NCBI GenBank assembly: GCA_019693395.1
Contig: JAAMXP010000687.1
Location: forward strand, 3,248 to 15,687
DNA length: 12,440 nt
Direction: 5' to 3'
DNA from: Ettlia oleoabundans
Taxonomy: Eukaryota > Chlorophyta > Chlorophyceae > Chlamydomonadales
The translations under genes were made by a program, and so were the position numbers. Under the pieces are notes generated by a model. It made no database searches, was not told where the DNA came from, and saw nothing but the letters and a program-made list of their open reading frames with translations. Shown here one piece after another: positions 1 to 8,500 of the stretch (positions within the stretch are counted from its first letter, which is position 1; each line of letters begins with the position of its first letter).

Positions 1-30
1 CACACACACACCCCTCCCCCCCCTCCCCCC
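1..30. repeat. CA and C-rich simple repeat in a GDI intron
   Basis: Five CA units are followed by C runs broken by T. It lies in the intron downstream of GDI exon 5, at the window edge. Confidence 0.8.
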
Positions 31-42
31 GTCCGGCTGTAC

Positions 43-1577
43 CTGCGGGTCGCGCTCATCGTACTGCTGGCAATAGGAGAAGAACTTTGCGGCGCGTCGC
101 TTCTCAAACAGCCCCATTAGGGAGCTCTTCAATGCCTCCCAGTCAGTGGCTGGCACCTGCACAGTACGGGGGCGGGGAGGAAGTGATAGCTATGCTGGTG
201 CCACCAGGCAGCCAGGTTGGGTCCTGGGGATTGCCAACAGTTACTCGCTGGAAATATGGCTAAGGCATTAACCCATACCGTCGCACACCGCTGGCGGGAC
301 ACTTCATACAGACGATGTGTGTGTTCCAGCTGATTGGTGGGTGCTAAAATGGTAGTTGCATGTGCGTGCGATCCAGAGCCGAGCCAGCCCAGCCCAGCTA
401 CGCAAGGGCTGCCCACCGGCTGTGAGGACAAGATGCACAGCCAATGCGCGCATGCCGGCTGGTTGGTGGGTGGAGAGCAGCAACTTGCTGGACAGCTGGC
501 CAGCAGCTGCTTTGTGGGCAAGGGCCGCCGCACCGCACCTTCTCTACGCGACCTTTGTTCAGCACGTAGGATCCATCCACCGCCTTGAACTCGAGATACT
601 TTGTGACGTCTGTGTGAACCAGCACGCGTACAAGGTTGCCGTTGGCCTGTACGTATATGGGGCCATGCGCGACCATCAGGTGAAGGTGGAACATCACGGT
701 TTGGCCTGATATGGGCTTACCCATGACATTGCGGTCAAGGAGTCAACAACATGGTGTGCCATGAAAGATAGGACAGGTGGGGAGGCAAGCGACAGAGTGA
801 GGCTGCCTCCATGCATAAAAGCAACGGGCACTGGCCGCAGTTGCGCAATCTAAACCGCGCAGATCAATGCAAACAAGATTATGCCAGAGCAGATCGGACC
901 ATATCAGGCCAGAAACAGACTGTTGGCAGGGATGCAAGCTAGGCAGCGGACCCCAGGCATACGGGAAAAAGGCCCCCAATTGATGTGGGCAAACACACAC
1001 CATGATGAACTTTGGCACAAGGTCAACGTTGTAGTCTCGGCTGGGCCCCAGCTCTGCCGGCGGTTTCTGGCCCGGTCGGAAGCGCTCAAACAGCTGCATA
1101 GTGAGGCAATGGCGGGGCCCGCAGTTGTGGTGGGTGATAGTCAAAGAGTCGAGGGAGAGGGCTCGCGAGGTACAGACTGCAGACGCCTCTGCCACGCCAG
1201 CATTGATGCGCCAGTTTTGCACTTTGTGCAGCAATGTGTGTTCTACACGTAAAAAGTGTATTGCACATCGACAGCCTGGCCTGCAGTGGGGGAGGTCAAA
1301 AGAAGCGTGGAGCGTGCTGCCAGCTGCTGCCGCCCGCCACCTGCCGTGCGCACCTGGTTCAGGTTCAATGAGGCGGACTGCCCTCCATAGTAGTTGTTCC
1401 TGTCAATGTGCAACACCTACGAATAGCGTGGGAAAGACTGGTGAGCACACAGCGCGCCAGGACGCAGAGAAGCCGGGGCTCCCGCCTCACCTTCAGCCCA
1501 TCCACCGACAGCAGGCCCGAGATGATGCACTCCTTCAGGCCCGTTCCCAGGACAATTGCGTCGTAGGTCTCGTCCAT
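43..1577 (-). CDS. GDI: Rab GDP-dissociation inhibitor (GDI), five N-terminal exons; 3' part beyond left edge
   Basis: Exons on the minus strand: 1577-1491, 1416-1354, 1093-1001, 646-539 and 156-43. They give 155 residues with phase-0 junctions throughout and GT-AG introns; another donor (GT at 42-41) follows exon 5. Known role of the family: GDI extracts prenylated GDP-bound Rab GTPases from membranes and recycles them through the cytosol. Seen here: the start [17 protein letters not shown] carries the GDI/REP Rossmann-type GTGLKEC motif (residues 11-17). [10 protein letters not shown] follows with Tyr39, at the position of a known Rab-contact tyrosine. Further on are [29 protein letters not shown] and [13 protein letters not shown], all typical of plant GDI. 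Family members are about 445 residues, so roughly the last two thirds, including the other Rab-binding residues, lie outside the window. The start at 1577 gives the family-typical N-terminus. The gene is transcribed divergently from the gene at 1924. Identification is firm; isoform cannot be judged. Confidence 0.96.
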
Positions 1578-1923
1578 CCTGCCTCCCTTGGGGGGATTCC
1601 ACAGCAGAGATCGCGGTCTCCTGCGCTGTTCCGCACGCCCTCAGGAGATGCGCCGAGTACTTAGCACTGCAGTAGGAGAGGGTCCCTGTTCTTCCAAGGC
1701 ACACAGTGGCACTGCCTCGCTGGCACGGCGAGAAATTGGGTTGCAGCTGGCCGGCTTTGGGGTTGCATTGAGATTTTCAACAGAGCCACGTTACCACTAC
1801 ACGCACAGCCTGCAGGGGCGGGCCGCTATTCCCACCACACTTTTCGATCACTGACAAGTCAAGTTGCGCTGCATTTGGTGCCTTCCTAGTCCCAGGACCG
1901 CGCTGCCTGAAATTTCAGCTGCA
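1578..1923. promoter_or_regulatory. Divergent intergenic region between GDI and the plus-strand gene
   Basis: The two start codons are 346 bp apart and point away from each other, so this stretch must hold both 5' UTRs and at least the core of both promoters. I see no clear TATA box, long inverted repeat or recognisable operator. The call as regulatory DNA rests only on its position. Confidence 0.6.
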
Positions 1924-4439
1924 ATGGCGGCAACTGTCAGCCATCTCGCCCTGTTGAGCACCCCGGCACTGCCCTCCCGCCGCTGCTGCCGCTGCTCGTC
2001 GGTTGCGGCACCACCGTTGACGGCGGCGCGGCGGCCCCGCCGACGCGCGTCACGCCTGCTTGTAGCAGCTGGCAGGCGCCTCAGCGAGGCCGATCTCTAC
2101 CAGGCAGTCTCCCCGGCAACTCAGCACCCACCACCACCTGGCGCCGCCGGCCAGCCTTGGTATGTCACCGCTCCCCTAGCCTTCCTCGGTGTCATCGCGG
2201 CCCTGCGAGTAGCCAAGGCACTCAAGAAGCGCATGTGAGCCGGCAGCATATCATCTCGCACTGCTGGCTCACTGCTCAATCTTAACTTAATACTGTGTGC
2301 AATGCTGCATGGGTAATTTTACCATCTAAGCCTTTGGTACCTTCCCAACGCACCATTCGGCAATGCAGGGACCCAGGAACCAAGCTGTTCGCATGCAGGC
2401 ATTCGTGCCGCCCACATCAACTCTTGCTCCTGCTTTGCCGCCTTACCAACACGCAGGACCAAAGACAGCAAGCTGGCTGAGCGAGGGTTCAAAAAGGGCG
2501 GCGTGGCTGACGACAAAGCCTATACAAGTGGGTAGCTTACCTTTTCCTCCTGCCAGCGCACCCATTCATTATCCTGCGCACAAAAACTCTGCACACATGG
2601 GCGTATTGCCGCAGTGCCAATTGTAGCACGCGTGAAGTGCCGGTGGCGATTTGGTATGTAGCGGGCTCTGAGCATGCATGTGGGCTTGCCGTGTGCTGCT
2701 GCAGGTGCCATCCAGGGCATGCGCAAGGTGCAGTACGACGAGTTGAGTGAGGAGCAGATCCTGGCTGCCCGGCGGCGCCGGCAGCGCGAGGTGGAGAAGT
2801 GAGTGAATGCCACGAAAGTACTTGCTGCAAACACAGCAATGCACTGCAGATAGGCGGCCATGCACGAAGGAGACAGCAAGGCACATTTTTGTATCAAGTC
2901 ATAAGTCAACCGCTCCGCGCCATAGCAGGCCTGACGGGCTTGATTGCGCCCTAAAGGGACGAGAGCGGTGCTGTTGCATACCTATTGCCCCGGAATCGGC
3001 TAGGCATACATGCATGCTGGAAGCTGACTGACATGCCTGCTTGCCTTTTCCTTCCACATATCTTGCTGCTGCAGGGACTTTGCCCCGCTTGATTTGGACT
3101 CGATTGAGCTGCCCGACAACCACCCCTTTGCCGTGAAGAAGCGGCTGGCGCCAGGTCAGAGCCCAGCTTGGCACAGCATGGTGCAGCGTGGCTCAGCATA
3201 GCAGAGCAGAGCACAGCATGGTGCATCATGGTGCATCATGGCTAAGCAGGGTGCAGCATGGTGCAGTGTGGCTCACCATGGTGGTGAAGCATGGCATGGC
3301 ATGGCATGGTGCAGCAAGGCTAAGCGTGGCTTGGCCTGGTGATGTAGCGTGATGCAGCTTGACTCAGCGTGGTGCCGCATGGCTCTGCATGGTGCAGCGT
3401 GGTTTAGCACGTCCACACCCACTTCATTCCAGTACCACTACATACCTGCCCGCTTCCTTCTGTGTTACTGTGACCACGGACCTGCCACCTTACAATTTTG
3501 CTATTATCTAAAACCACCACCTGCCCACTCCCTGGTTGCAGAGGAGGAGGCGTTGCAGCGCAGCCGGCTGTCTGCGCGCCGCGGCCTCTCGGAGGAGGAC
3601 ATGCGCCGCCTGAGGGAGCAGCAGGCACTGGCAGACCAGGCACGCAGCTGCTGCCGTTGCTGCTGCTGCTGCTGCTGGGGGCATTGCTGCCTTGCTGCCG
3701 CTGCTGCTGCTGCTGCTGCTGGGGGCATTGCTGCCTTGCTGCCGCTGCTGCTGCCGCTGCTGGGGGTGTTACTGTTGCCGCTACTGCTGCAGCTGCCGCT
3801 GCTGCTCTTCCTGCCTGCCTTGTTGCTTGATCAGGCAGGCAGCTTCTGCCGCTACTTGGGGTTGGCAGTAGGTTTTCTGGGTGTTCTGTGGTGACCTTGC
3901 CTTAGTGCCACTGGCGTTCATGCCAGCTTGTGGATCTCACCACAGCACAAGGTTTTTCTGTAGTGACACCCCGCTAGCGCAGACGGTTGCTAATAGGGAG
4001 CCACAGATACCTGCCGCTCTATCGTTCCACCTTAGCTTACCCATGCATATGTAACGCTTTTTGTATGGCATGTATACCGCTTTTGCAACGCAGCCTGCCC
4101 ATGCAGATGGACGCTGACGAGACAGCCGTCCACCCGGCGCTCTATCATGCACCTGCTGCTCTATTACTTGGCCTTGCCTGTCTTGCATGTTCACTGCTTG
4201 GGGGTCGAAACCGGTCTAGCTAGCCACCCGTTTGCTGTTTGGGATCGCTTTCATCAGGTTGAGACATCGAATTTTGCGGGGCGATAAAACTTTCCCTCAC
4301 GCAAGCCATCTGTGTCGCAAGTTCCGTTGCGGTTAGGCAGATGTAAAACACGCACATGCTTGGCACCCACCTGCTCCTGCAGATGGATGCGGAGGAGGAG
4401 GCGCGGCAGGCAGCTCGGCGGCGGCAGAATGGCCTCTAA
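1924..4439 (+). CDS. Predicted plastid-targeted single-pass membrane protein with charged helical C-terminus, six exons, family not recognised
   Basis: Exons: 1924-2234, 2457-2527, 2705-2798, 3075-3154, 3542-3639 and 4383-4439, giving 236 residues and a TAA stop. Junction phases 2, 1, 2, 1, 0 all agree. The first four introns are GT-AG. The last has a GC donor (CAG followed by GCACGC), which makes the final junction the weakest. Residues 1 to about 50 are rich in Ala, Ser, Arg and Leu and low in acidic residues, ending RLLVAAGRR, as in a chloroplast transit peptide. Residues 79-95 (WYVTAPLAFLGVIAAL) form one hydrophobic segment followed by Lys/Arg (VAKALKKR). The rest is hydrophilic and probably helical: KLAERGFKKGGVADDKAYT, YDELSEEQILAARRRRQRE, DFAPLDLDSIELPDNHPF, LSEEDMRRLREQQ, then MDAEEEARQAARRRQNGL. 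I do not recognise the family and assign no function. A thylakoid or envelope location is inferred. If intron 1 is kept, translation stops at once after 104 residues (TGA at 2236-2238). An upstream in-frame ATG at 1864 exists, but 1924 gives the better targeting peptide. Confidence 0.78.
3165..3415. repeat. Degenerate short tandem repeat in intron 4
   Basis: About 250 bp inside the intron 3155-3541 consist of imperfect copies of a roughly 10-bp unit like gcatggtgca, with variants such as gcgtggctca, catcatggtg and three successive catgg pentamers near 3293-3308. It looks like a decayed minisatellite. It is within the intron, so it does not affect the protein model. Confidence 0.85.
3655..3815. 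repeat. CTG/GCC-rich repeat with 44-bp period in intron 5
   Basis: Runs of GCT/CTG are interrupted by gggggcattgctgccttgct, which occurs at 3677 and again at 3721, a 44-bp period. A third degraded unit (ctgctgggggtgtta) begins near 3758. The array begins just after the GC donor of intron 5. Read in the frame of exon 5 it stays open to a TGA at 3892-3894 and would encode a Cys-, then Ala-, then Leu-rich tail. Confidence 0.85.
4107..4223 (+). other. Possible alternative last exon of the 1924 gene
   Basis: A CAG acceptor at 4104-4106 is followed in phase 0 by MDADETAVHPALYH and a hydrophobic stretch, ending at a stop at 4221-4223 (38 residues). The acceptor and first codons resemble those of the proposed last exon at 4383 (CAG then MDAEEE). 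This could be an alternative terminal exon, a decayed duplicate or chance. Its hydrophobic tail is unlike the charged helix of the 4383 exon. Confidence 0.3.
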
Positions 4440-4555
4440 CCCTATAGTACAGGGTGGTGCTCTACCCTTCAGTCCAGGAGGGGGGTTGGATCCTATCCTT
4501 GAGACAGCTTGGCAGTTTTGCACCTCGACAACCCCCCCACCCCCCCACCGCGTCC

Positions 4556-4579
4556 GAGCGGCGGCAGGGTGGCCTATGA
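4556..4579 (+). repeat. Partial copy of the end of the last exon of the 1924 gene
   Basis: These 24 bases read ERRQGGL and a stop. They closely resemble the end of the proposed last exon, RRRQNGL and a stop, at 4419-4439. The shared core is cggcggcag, two changed bases, tggcct, then a stop. It lies downstream of the stop used in the main model and looks like a small duplication. Confidence 0.45.
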
Positions 4580-5019
4580 CCTTCCAGCCAACGCAGCACC
4601 CGCAGTGTAGTGCATCAAGCCACACCGCCCGGCTGCCCTAAAACAGCGCATATCTGCGCTTCTCTCAGCCCACCCACGGCCTCTACCAATCCACCTGGCT
4701 TCCTCTTCAGCCGACAGAAAATTCGAGTGCAGGAAGGGTCAATTCAAACAAGATAGCTGGGCAGGCATAGCTTCAACAATCAAACCCCCTTCCCAGTTGT
4801 TTTTGCCGCTTAATGCGCCTGTGTACGCCCCTTTTACTTTGCAGTTTTGCAGCACCCCATGGTGCAAGACAACTTGCCCAACCCCTAGACTCTCCCATCC
4901 AGCACAGCTGCAGCCACCCTGTTTGAACCTGTTGGCTGTGGTTGCGTTCTTCTTGTGTTTGCGTTGAAAACATGCTACAACATGCACCCTATTTTAGGTA
5001 GATGGCGCTGACAACTATG

Positions 5020-5024
5020 TTACA
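5020..5024 (-). terminator. Candidate TGTAA poly(A) signal, minus strand
   Basis: The minus-strand TGTAA here is the nearest one I see downstream of the stop at 5529, giving a 3' UTR of about 500 nt for the VWA-Pru gene. It is position-based only. Confidence 0.3.
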
Positions 5025-5442
5025 CTCTGCGTGCGCGCAACAGCAAGCAAGTAAGCATGAAAAAATGCAGGTTGACATGCGCGTGAATGCAAGAAGGGAT
5101 ACAAGAACACACAATCAAGAAGCAACAGGGCACCAACAAAGAAGACGCACACAAGTAGACAGTGCAACACAATGCGTGGCACGCCATAAACAGTTGCATC
5201 TGTTGAAAATGCAAAGTTGGATGTACAAATGCGGTATCTTGGATGGAATGGAAAGAACAATGAACTGGGACAGAACAGTGCGAGCACTCAACTGCCAAGC
5301 AATAACAGGTTTGCCGTTCCTTGCTGAGCCAGCCCTTGCTGGGAGGGGGAGTCTCTCTGCTGTGCAGAAATCAGTATGCCGCCCCAGTCTGAGGCAGTCA
5401 TGAGGGGGGCCTTGTCCTGTGTAGAGCTGCTGGTCCATTTCA

Positions 5443-5447
5443 TGTAA
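5443..5447 (+). terminator. Candidate TGTAA poly(A) signal, plus strand
   Basis: TGTAA is the usual polyadenylation signal in chlorophyte algae. This is the first copy I find on the plus strand after the stop at 4439. The implied 3' UTR would be about 1 kb, so the assignment is weak. Confidence 0.25.
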
Positions 5448-5528
5448 GGCATTGCATACTGTCATGTATTCACCGCCGCGATTGTTATGCCGCATTCTCG
5501 GTGATGCCCAGCAACGAGGATACCAGAG

Positions 5529-8500
5529 CTAGTCCAACTGGAACATGGGCGGTTCGCCGTCGCCGGCCTCCCCCTGCCTGCCCGGGAGTCCGCCATGCTC
5601 CGCCCCAGCCACTGCCGCTGCGGCGGCCACGTCAGCAGCGTCTGTCCCTGCAGTCGCGGGAGCCACATCGCTGCCGCTGTGGCTGTCGCTCCGTCTGTGC
5701 AGCAGCTGGCTGGGCAGGATGTGCATGGGAGTGCCATAGGGGGTGCCTGCAGAGCTGCTGCCACAGCTGTCGGCCCCCACAGCCTGTGGGGTGTGTGCCA
5801 CCTGCTGAGGAGTGCAAGGGACTGCGGCATCAGCCTGAGCTTCAGCAGGGTTAGCCACACCTTCTCCTCCTCTCTGCTCTATCCCAGGCTCGGCTGCTGA
5901 TGGCACAGCAGCAGTTGGGGGACAAGCGCCCGGCGGCTGCGAGGGGCCAGCTGTGTTGCCTACGCCCTTGCCGTCCTGTGCAGTCCTGCTGAGCCGCTGC
6001 CGCAGCAGGGACAGCACCACTGTCTTGTGCCGCTGCATGGCAGCGACAGCTGCAGCTGAAGCGCCTGCCGCCGCTTCAACGGCCTGCTGCGCTGCAGCCT
6101 CGCTGCCGTGGGGGCGCTTGCCAGCAATGCCAGCCTCCTGCCCGCCGCCATTGGCGGCAAGGGCGCTAGCCAATGCGCTGCCGCGTTGCTCAACAGCCTG
6201 GCTGGCAGCGTCCTCACCGTCTCCGCTGCCCCAAGTGTCCAGGTTTTCCACCCCCATGCCGCCCATAATGGCGTTGCGAGCGGCAACCATGTCGCGAACA
6301 AACTTGGCGGGCAGCGGGCCGACAGTGATGGGAGTGATCTGCAAGCACAGGGAAAAAAACCAAACAATTGTTACCCCGCAGTGGCTCCCTGCATGCCTGA
6401 CGGCAGCTTGCCAGGTGCACAGCTGCGGCAAAATGTTGCAAGCAGGCACTGCGTGCTTCCTTTCTGCGCTGCCGTGCACAGATTATGCTGCCGTACCTGG
6501 ATGGCCCCCGACTTGACATCCCGGCGCAGCCGCCGCACATCCACCGCCGGTGGACGGCGCAGCAGGCCCAGCAGCATGTTGGCGACCCGCTCTGCTGCGC
6601 CTGGCGCCGGCTGATCTTCACAGGCAACGTCCTCTTGTCCCTGCTGCTGCTCTAGTGGAGACGAGGGTCGTGCTGGCAGTGTGATGGTCTGTGCTCGTGC
6701 CGACTCTCCTGCTGGTGATGGTTTGGCTGCTGGCCCTGCTGCTGCTGCTCCTGCTGTTGCCGACAGGCACTCGGCGCTGCCAGCGGTGCCATAAGCTGGC
6801 AAGTCAAGGCTAGACGGGCCCAGGTGCTGCTGCAGCCAAAACACGGCGGTGTTGTGCGGCTGGCGGCGGAAGCGCTGCTTGGCAGCAGCAGCAGCCTTCA
6901 CCAGCAGCAGCTGTGCGCCGTTGGGCAGCTGCCGGTGCTCCACTGCTGGCGGCACCGCTACCTCTGTGGCTGCCGCTACCTCTGTGGCTGCGGCTTCCTC
7001 GCTGCTGCTAGTGCCACTGCTGCTGCTGCTGCCGCTCAAACTTGTGCTGCTAGTGGTGCTGTCGCTGAAGCCATCTGCCTGCCCTGGCTGCAGTGGAAAC
7101 TCCCACTCCCATTCAGCAGCCGACTCCCAAAGCTCACAGCCCTCCATCATCAGAGGGCCCCTGGCCGCCGCCGCAGCAACCACAGAGGATGGCATGAAGC
7201 CCAGCAGCCCAGCCTGCAAACCGCTGCTGCTGCTGCGGCTAGCAGAGGTGCCGCTAGCACTGCCGCCCTCACCAAACATATCCAGCAGCGCCTGCTGCTG
7301 CTGGTTGCCTGACCTGCCTGTTGGGCCTGCTATGCCTGCTGTGTCAGCTGTGTCCTGGTCAGCAGACCACACGAGCATGAGCTGCTCAGGCTCTTTTACG
7401 CCTTGCAGCAGGCGCAGCGTGCCGCGTCGCCCGTCCGGCTGGTAGCGCACGGCAGACCCCGACGGCTGCTGCTGGGCTGAGCTGCCGCAGCTGCCGGAGG
7501 CACAACCTGCAGCAGCACCCTCACGGTCGCTGGCGCTGCTTGTGATCCTCCCGGCGCCGGTGCGGCTGTCACTCTCACTGCTGCTGCTGCTGATCCAGCT
7601 GCTAGTCCTGCTCCCAGTCCTGGTGTTATAAAGCGAGCCGTCACCCCCGCTCCGCCCTTCTGCGCTGCCGTGACCCTCCATCCCAGCCAGGGCATCCAGG
7701 GACCGCAGCAGTCGGGAGGAAGCTGCCGTGAAACTGTCGCATGTACCGCCCTGCGCACCCACTTGCGCCTCTGCCTGAGTCGCCGCCACCATGCGCCCCG
7801 CAGCCACTTTGATTAAAGTGCGCCACTTTGGCAGCGGCTGCACCTCAAGGAACACCATGCCTGCCGCCGCTGCGCCGCTTCTAGTGGTACTGCAGCCGCT
7901 GCCACCGGTGGCTGCCCAGGCGCCCCTGGCCTGCTGGCCCAAGGAGGAGTAAGTTGGGATCCAGGGGCGGGCCATTCCATCGGAAGAAAGATGGCCCAGC
8001 CGACTCAGTGATTCACTCCTGCAAAATCATAAGCCAGGAGCAGAAGGGAACGGGTAAACCTCAGCATGACAGTGTGCAAACCACAAGCCACACCTAAAAG
8101 AACAGCAATAACAGCATAACAGCATGTCAGATGACATGAGTGCATGGCTGTTCATGCCAATGTGCAAAAAAGGGCGGTTGTTAAAGCTCAGCCACCAAGC
8201 GAGCAGGGCAGCATGCCAAAACTCGAGGCAGGGAGGTGAACACAAGTAAAGAACAGTGCAGCCAAGACAAGCACAACCCGCAGCCCACCTGCACAGCGCC
8301 GGTTGCTGCACACCGCTGCGGAGCGCCAACAGCGCGGTGCGCGGGTGGCGCAACGCATCGAACTGGCGTGGAGCGCGGCTGATGTGGCGAGGCAACCCCT
8401 CTGCTGTGGGGCCTGAGGTGCCAGCAGCAGTGTGGCTACGGCGGCTACCAGGTGCGGTGCTGCTGGCAGCGGATATGGTACTACTATTGCTACTGCGTGT

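Larger units (their letters stand above)
4440..5528. other. Convergent intergenic region, probably 3' UTRs
   Basis: The plus gene ends at 4439 and the minus gene at 5529. No convincing exon was found between them on either strand. The stretch 5040-5300 is visibly richer in A on the plus strand than its surroundings and reads as untranslated sequence. A C-run lies at 4531-4547. Candidate poly(A) signals for the two genes lie at 5443-5447 (plus) and 5020-5024 (minus). If both are used, the two transcripts overlap antisense. Confidence 0.6.

Noticed and set aside
129..724. Independent small genes on either strand within the GDI interval
   Set aside because: The open frames are extensions of true GDI exons into introns or frames antisense to them; only the GDI parts show similarity.
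1864..2238. A complete single-exon gene ending at the TGA at 2236-2238
   Set aside because: The stop overlaps a good GTGAGC donor. Four downstream exons join in consistent phase through GT-AG introns, and a fifth through a GC donor, giving a coherent charged helical tail. Kept only as an intron-retention product.
3165..3815. A CRISPR-like array or mobile element in the repeat tracts
   Set aside because: Units are short and degenerate without regular unique spacers, there are no terminal inverted repeats or transposase, and the tracts lie inside introns of a nuclear gene.
5002..5403. A 133-codon plus-strand open frame in the convergent intergenic region
   Set aside because: It has no recognisable domain, no targeting or membrane segment and a composition unlike the neighbouring coding exons. 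It reads as 3' UTR.
6824..7445. Leu- and Ala-rich open frames on the plus strand
   Set aside because: They are the complement of the Ser/Gly/Ala/Gln repeats of the VWA-Pru exon; CTG-rich repeats stay open in several frames.
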